Below are positions 7,045 through 9,570 of a stretch of 9,570 bases of DNA, piece by piece. The stretch spans positions 1-9,570 of the forward strand of contig JALHOI010000084.1 in NCBI GenBank assembly GCA_022843085.1, in the 5' to 3' direction. The stretch is from Pseudobdellovibrionaceae bacterium. GTDB lineage: Bacteria > Bdellovibrionota > Bdellovibrionia > Bdellovibrionales > JAMPXM01. Made by a program: the position numbers and the translations under genes. How positions within the stretch are numbered: the first letter of the stretch is position 1; every line of letters begins with the position of its first letter. The notes beneath the pieces are model-generated. The model did no database searches. It saw only the letters and a list, made by a program, of their open reading frames with translations, and was not told where the DNA came from.

Positions 7045-8187
7045 TCACGACCCTGTCGCAGCAAAAAGTCCTTCGCAACGACCACCTTTAAACGGTCGAG
7101 AAATACCCAGCTTTCCGAGAAAGGCGGTGGCCCGGTCGGGATGATTATTCCGAATCAGTTCGTCGAGACTGAAGTGCCCGGGTGAATCGTTCACGAAAGA
7201 CTTTACGCCGGGAAATGGGTCGCGAAACTCGAACGCAGGGGTTTTAGAACCGACCGCAATCGCTTGCGAGAAAAGCTCGCCGACAAATGAGAGCTTGACC
7301 GGGTCTTCAATCAAATCCGCGATGCGCGCCTCGATGACTGGAAGTTGCGCTCCTTTGAATTGCCCCAGGCCAAATATCTTAGCGTAGTTGAAGGCCCGGT
7401 TCTTCCAGGCCTGCACCTCGTCACCAAAAAAGAGTGCGGTTTCGACTCGCTCGTACTTACGAAATATATCGCGCACCCGACCAAAGGTGCGGGCTCCACG
7501 CGGCAGTTGAGCCAGCTCGCTCAGAAGCTCTTTCTGGTTCACGCCGAGCGGCACCGCATACCGATTCACCACATGGCCGTAGCGCTCTGGTTCAACGAGA
7601 TTGTAAAACGACTTGATGTTCGATTCGAGAAACAAGATGACGTCGACGAACTCGGCGATGTTTCGAGATTCAAAATTCGGATCTCCCGAAATCGGACCGA
7701 CCAAGTGGCTGACATCGTAGGTGAAGTGCGTCGACGAACTGTATCCCGCTCGAAACCTGCCCGAATTTTTGATCTCTGCGACCAGGCGTCTAAGCTTTTC
7801 GACATCCACCTCAGATTCAAGAGGCGGCGTGATAAGTTCGAAGCCATCAAACTTCTCACCATTCATTTTCTCGGGAACCACAAACCACTTTCGCCCCTGG
7901 GCGTCTTTGAATCCCGCCATCCAGCTTCCAGTCGCATTCATGTACTTCGCCCAAGGCTCGACCCGAACCTTGCTGCCTCCGAATTGCTCTCGAGCAAAAC
8001 CCAAGAGAAGTTGGTGGTTGGTCACATCTTCTTTTCGGGTCGACGGCCGAGTTGCTTCGTACTCGAACTCAAGTCCGACTTTCGAGTGCCCAAACGCATT
8101 TGCGTTGGACCGCGGCGGCGCAAGGAGGCAAGCTACGAACCCAACGGCAAATACGACAATTTTGAAGTCCTGACGACCAAACCTCAT
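7045..8187 (-). CDS. Exported amidoligase-like protein (glutamine-synthetase/GCS-fold family)
   Basis: The 380-aa protein starts with a signal peptide (basic MRFGRQDFK, hydrophobic core at about 10-22, likely cleavage after ANA at 31). The mature part follows the layout of the putative amidoligase family (GS/gamma-glutamylcysteine-synthetase-like COOH-NH2 ligases): KVGLEFEYE at 36-44 with Glu40, Glu42 and Glu44 in the place of metal/ATP-binding acidic residues; WFVVPE at 101-106; FELITPPLES at 116-125; SSTHFTYD at 151-158 in place of the usual THVHvD; and PVIEARIADL at 283-292 like the family's late E-x-R motif. Family members are thought to form ATP-dependent amide bonds on peptides or small molecules. 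An exported one is puzzling because the periplasm lacks ATP. Two cysteines (20, 371) are seen; FVAC at 17-20 is a poor lipobox. The ATG at 8187 has no clear ribosome site. uvrC follows after 42 bp. The family call is from motifs by eye. Confidence 0.78.
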   Translation of the reverse strand: MRFGRQDFKIVVFAVGFVACLLAPPRSNANAFGHSKVGLEFEYEATRPSTRKEDVTNHQLLLGFAREQFGGSKVRVEPWAKYMNATGSWMAGFKDAQGRKWFVVPEKMNGEKFDGFELITPPLESEVDVEKLRRLVAEIKNSGRFRAGYSSSTHFTYDVSHLVGPISGDPNFESRNIAEFVDVILFLESNIKSFYNLVEPERYGHVVNRYAVPLGVNQKELLSELAQLPRGARTFGRVRDIFRKYERVETALFFGDEVQAWKNRAFNYAKIFGLGQFKGAQLPVIEARIADLIEDPVKLSFVGELFSQAIAVGSKTPAFEFRDPFPGVKSFVNDSPGHFSLDELIRNNHPDRATAFLGKLGISRPFKGGRCEGLFAATGS

Positions 8188-8442
8188 GCAGGCTGGCAGT
8201 TTACAAAAATTCTTAAGGTTCGTTCACTAAGAGTTTGCTAATGCCCCCACCCAATTCGAGATGCGCAAATGGTCTTCGAGAGACAAAAAGGGTCACCGAT
8301 GAATCACACGCTTTTCTAAGACAAATCACCGCTAAAAAGCGGCTGGCAATAGCACAAATTCTCGCAACGCCCAATTTCATACCAACTCTTTTTCACCCTC
8401 TTCCGCTTTCGCCGGCCGTTTCGATCTGAAAACCGGGGAGAT

Positions 8443-8470
8443 TTGTAAATCCAAAGCTGAAAGTTAGATT
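8443..8470 (+). promoter_or_regulatory. Candidate sigma70-type promoter for the small secreted protein gene
   Basis: TTGTAA (8443-8448) and TAGATT (8465-8470) are separated by 16 bases; each matches four of six consensus positions. This would place transcription start near 8477, giving a leader of roughly 50 bases. The match is modest and could be chance. Confidence 0.3.
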
Positions 8471-8517
8471 GTAACCGATCCACACGGTAGTTCACGAAGC
8501 AGGTCCGAACTCTAACC

Positions 8518-8523
8518 AAGGAA
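8518..8523 (+). promoter_or_regulatory. Ribosome binding site of the small secreted protein gene
   Basis: AAGGAA sits 6 bases before the ATG at 8530. It is the strongest Shine-Dalgarno match in the window. Confidence 0.7.
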
Positions 8524-8529
8524 TTACAA

Positions 8530-9027
8530 ATGATTAAAGCAGTCCTACTGGCCTTTATCGTCGTCACTGCGGTCACAGCCAGCGCAAGCGCGAAAACGGT
8601 CGCAAGTGCAGACGTGAAGGTCAGTCTCGTGCAGGTTACAGATGTGTTTCCACTCGTTCAAAAGCCCGGCCTGCAAGTGTCGGTCGCAGTCGAAGACCTC
8701 GGCGGCAGTACTGATCTTAGCCCGACAATGAATGTCTATCTGACACTTTACGCAAAGGGAGAAATGTTCACGACCCATGCAACATTTAAAATCGCAAGTG
8801 TTCTGAGTGTACAATCGGCAAAGCGCGTCTCAGGTGGCATCTACCAAGTCGTCGCCCTGACTTATGATGAAGACGCCGAAGGCATTCAGGAAAAGACCTT
8901 CACAATCGATGCAATCAAAGCCGTCAACGCCATTCAAGCAGTTCAATGCGAAGACTTTGACTGCGAGGCTTCATCGAACTTCGTAAGTGAAGTCGAAGTC
9001 ACCACGACTTCTAAAAAGGCTCACTAA
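8530..9027 (+). CDS. Small secreted protein of unknown function
   Basis: I do not recognise this 165-aa protein. Residues 1-21 form a clean Sec signal peptide (MIKAVLLAFIVVTAVTASASA, cleavage after ASA). The mature part alternates hydrophobic and polar residues (VKVSLVQV, LQVSVAVEDL, NVYLTLYA, YQVVALTY), which suggests a beta-sandwich. Two cysteines near the end (Cys140 and Cys145, in QCEDFDCE) could form a disulfide. There is no lipobox, no membrane anchor and no catalytic motif, so a soluble periplasmic or secreted protein is the simplest view. The ATG has a strong AAGGAA site. The gene stands alone on the plus strand, with a possible promoter about 60-90 bp upstream, and converges on uvrB with a 17-bp gap. 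The frame is strongly supported by the signal peptide and ribosome site; the function is open. Confidence 0.85.
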   Translation: MIKAVLLAFIVVTAVTASASAKTVASADVKVSLVQVTDVFPLVQKPGLQVSVAVEDLGGSTDLSPTMNVYLTLYAKGEMFTTHATFKIASVLSVQSAKRVSGGIYQVVALTYDEDAEGIQEKTFTIDAIKAVNAIQAVQCEDFDCEASSNFVSEVEVTTTSKKAH

Positions 9028-9038
9028 GCTCGGCCTTT
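9015..9038 (-). terminator. Candidate rho-independent terminator of uvrB
   Basis: A six-bp stem (AAAGGC at 9015-9020 with GCCTTT at 9033-9038) has a 12-base loop. Read on the minus strand it ends in TTTTT, as expected for termination of uvrB. On the plus strand no T-run follows. The loop contains the stop codon of the convergent small secreted protein gene. The stem is short, so strength is uncertain. Confidence 0.4.
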
Positions 9039-9044
9039 AAGATC

Positions 9045-9570
9045 TCACTTCGATCTAACGGCGCGCTTCGAACTCGAGGCCGCCGGATTTGCGGCCGGCT
9101 CTTCGCTTGATTTCCTCGACTCAGTGCCAACGACAACTTCCGTGCCTCCTTGCCCTTGAGAGGGGTTCTGAACCAGGCCCTCAAGCTCACCACTCAAAGC
9201 GGCATCGTTGGCCCTATCGGTGTCCCCATCAAGTAACGAAAGCTGTACCATTTGCAGCCGCTTCACTTCGTCGCGAACTTTGGCCGCGTCTTCAAACTGC
9301 AGACTTTCGGCGTACTTTTTCATCTTCTTTCGAAGACGTTCGACTTCCTTGGCGAGGGTCTTCGGATCCATCCCCTCATTTGCAACGCGGTATACGTTTT
9401 CGGGCGAGGCGACCTTCGACTTTCCGACGCCACTTCCGCGGCCTCGGCCCATCGGTTGTGGCGCCGGCGTGGCACTTTCGCCGTAAATATCAAGAAGCGA
9501 TTCGCGAATTCGCTTTTTGATCGTCGCTGGAGTGATGCCGTGCTTCTCGTTGTAAGCTTCCTGGATCTTG
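9045..9570 (-). CDS. uvrB: Excinuclease ABC subunit UvrB (partial, C-terminal 174 residues)
   Basis: The minus strand is open from the right edge to a TGA at 9047-9045. The first visible residues, KIQEAYNEKHGITPATIKK, are the conserved end of the UvrB helicase core. UvrB is the ATP-driven damage-verification subunit that is loaded by UvrA and recruits UvrC. A linker rich in Arg/Gly (GRGRGSGVGK, fragment residues about 41-50) leads to the UVR motif (about 68-105; ALQFED-type core SLQFEDAAKVRDEVKRL), which pairs with the UVR motif of UvrC. Unlike E. coli UvrB, which ends at this motif, about 65 more residues follow, rich in Gly, Ser, Glu and Ala. The N-terminus, start codon, Walker motifs and beta-hairpin lie outside the window. 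uvrC lies about 2 kb away on the same strand but is separated by an opposing gene, so the two are not one transcript. Confidence 0.96.
   Translation of the reverse strand, partial: KIQEAYNEKHGITPATIKKRIRESLLDIYGESATPAPQPMGRGRGSGVGKSKVASPENVYRVANEGMDPKTLAKEVERLRKKMKKYAESLQFEDAAKVRDEVKRLQMVQLSLLDGDTDRANDAALSGELEGLVQNPSQGQGGTEVVVGTESRKSSEEPAANPAASSSKRAVRSK

Larger units (their letters stand above)
8188..8529. other. Divergent intergenic region between the amidoligase-like and small secreted protein genes
   Basis: This 342-bp stretch must hold the promoters for both divergent genes. It is A/T-richer than its neighbours. It contains one short hairpin (8329-8342, five-bp stem, four-base loop) with no T-tract on either side, a candidate plus-strand promoter (8443-8470), and the AAGGAA ribosome site of the right-hand gene. 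A 64-codon plus-strand frame from 8235 has no ribosome site and looks non-coding. I see no tRNA or clear riboswitch. Confidence 0.6.

Noticed and set aside
7345..8241. 298-codon plus-strand open frame
   Set aside because: Antisense to the amidoligase-like gene, whose own frame has a signal peptide and family motifs. The long mirror frame is explained by the codon bias of the real gene.
8329..8342. Hairpin with five-bp stem and four-base loop
   Set aside because: No T-run on either strand and too short to call a terminator or regulatory RNA element.
8235..8429. 64-codon plus-strand frame in the divergent intergenic region
   Set aside because: No ribosome site, Pro/His/Arg-rich composition and no domain; most likely chance.
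1..9570. Defence island, CRISPR array, prophage, toxin-antitoxin pair or transposon
   Set aside because: I looked for repeats with regular spacing, transposase or integrase motifs, nuclease-helicase clusters and short overlapping toxin-antitoxin-like pairs and found none. The genes present are repair, envelope and secreted-protein genes.

Overview
The window looks like chromosomal DNA from a Gram-negative bacterium of moderate G+C. Bdellovibrionota or a related 'delta' lineage is my best guess. This rests on overall feel: an NfeD/slipin pair, a SpoIID-domain protein, an exported amidoligase-like protein, several secreted orphans, and frequent GTG/TTG starts. No rRNA or other phylogenetic marker was compared, so treat the taxonomy as a weak inference. 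Seven of the nine well-supported genes are on the minus strand. I see no tRNA, rRNA, CRISPR array, insertion sequence, phage gene or recognisable defence system.

Left block (1-3545, all minus strand, read right to left): an unrecognised ~156-aa protein that faintly resembles the DNA polymerase III psi subunit (HolD); an NfeD/1510-type membrane serine protease; a slipin (stomatin-like SPFH protein); and a SpoIID/LytB-domain exported protein that runs off the left edge. The last three are tightly packed (14-bp and 2-bp gaps) and are probably one envelope-maintenance operon. NfeD proteases are known to act on their partner slipins. The SpoIID-domain protein suggests a link to peptidoglycan processing.

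Middle (3546-5091): a divergent 76-aa CxxC/CxxC zinc-ribbon-like protein on the plus strand, then an unrecognised secreted coiled-coil protein on the minus strand. The latter carries a three-copy 12-bp in-frame repeat and a seven-G tract. A 191-212 bp gap before uvrC holds only a doubtful small ORF.

Right block (5092-9570): uvrC, complete and with all expected catalytic residues visible; an exported amidoligase-like protein directly upstream of it; a 342-bp divergent intergenic region; a small secreted protein of unknown function on the plus strand; and the C-terminal end of uvrB on the minus strand, entering from the right edge. UvrB and UvrC are partners in nucleotide excision repair (UvrA finds the lesion with UvrB; UvrC makes both incisions). 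Here two unrelated secreted-protein genes lie between them, so they are neighbours rather than one operon.

Most of the window is ordinary housekeeping and envelope sequence. The parts most worth following up are the signal-peptide-bearing amidoligase, the SpoIID-slipin-NfeD cluster and the psi-like protein.
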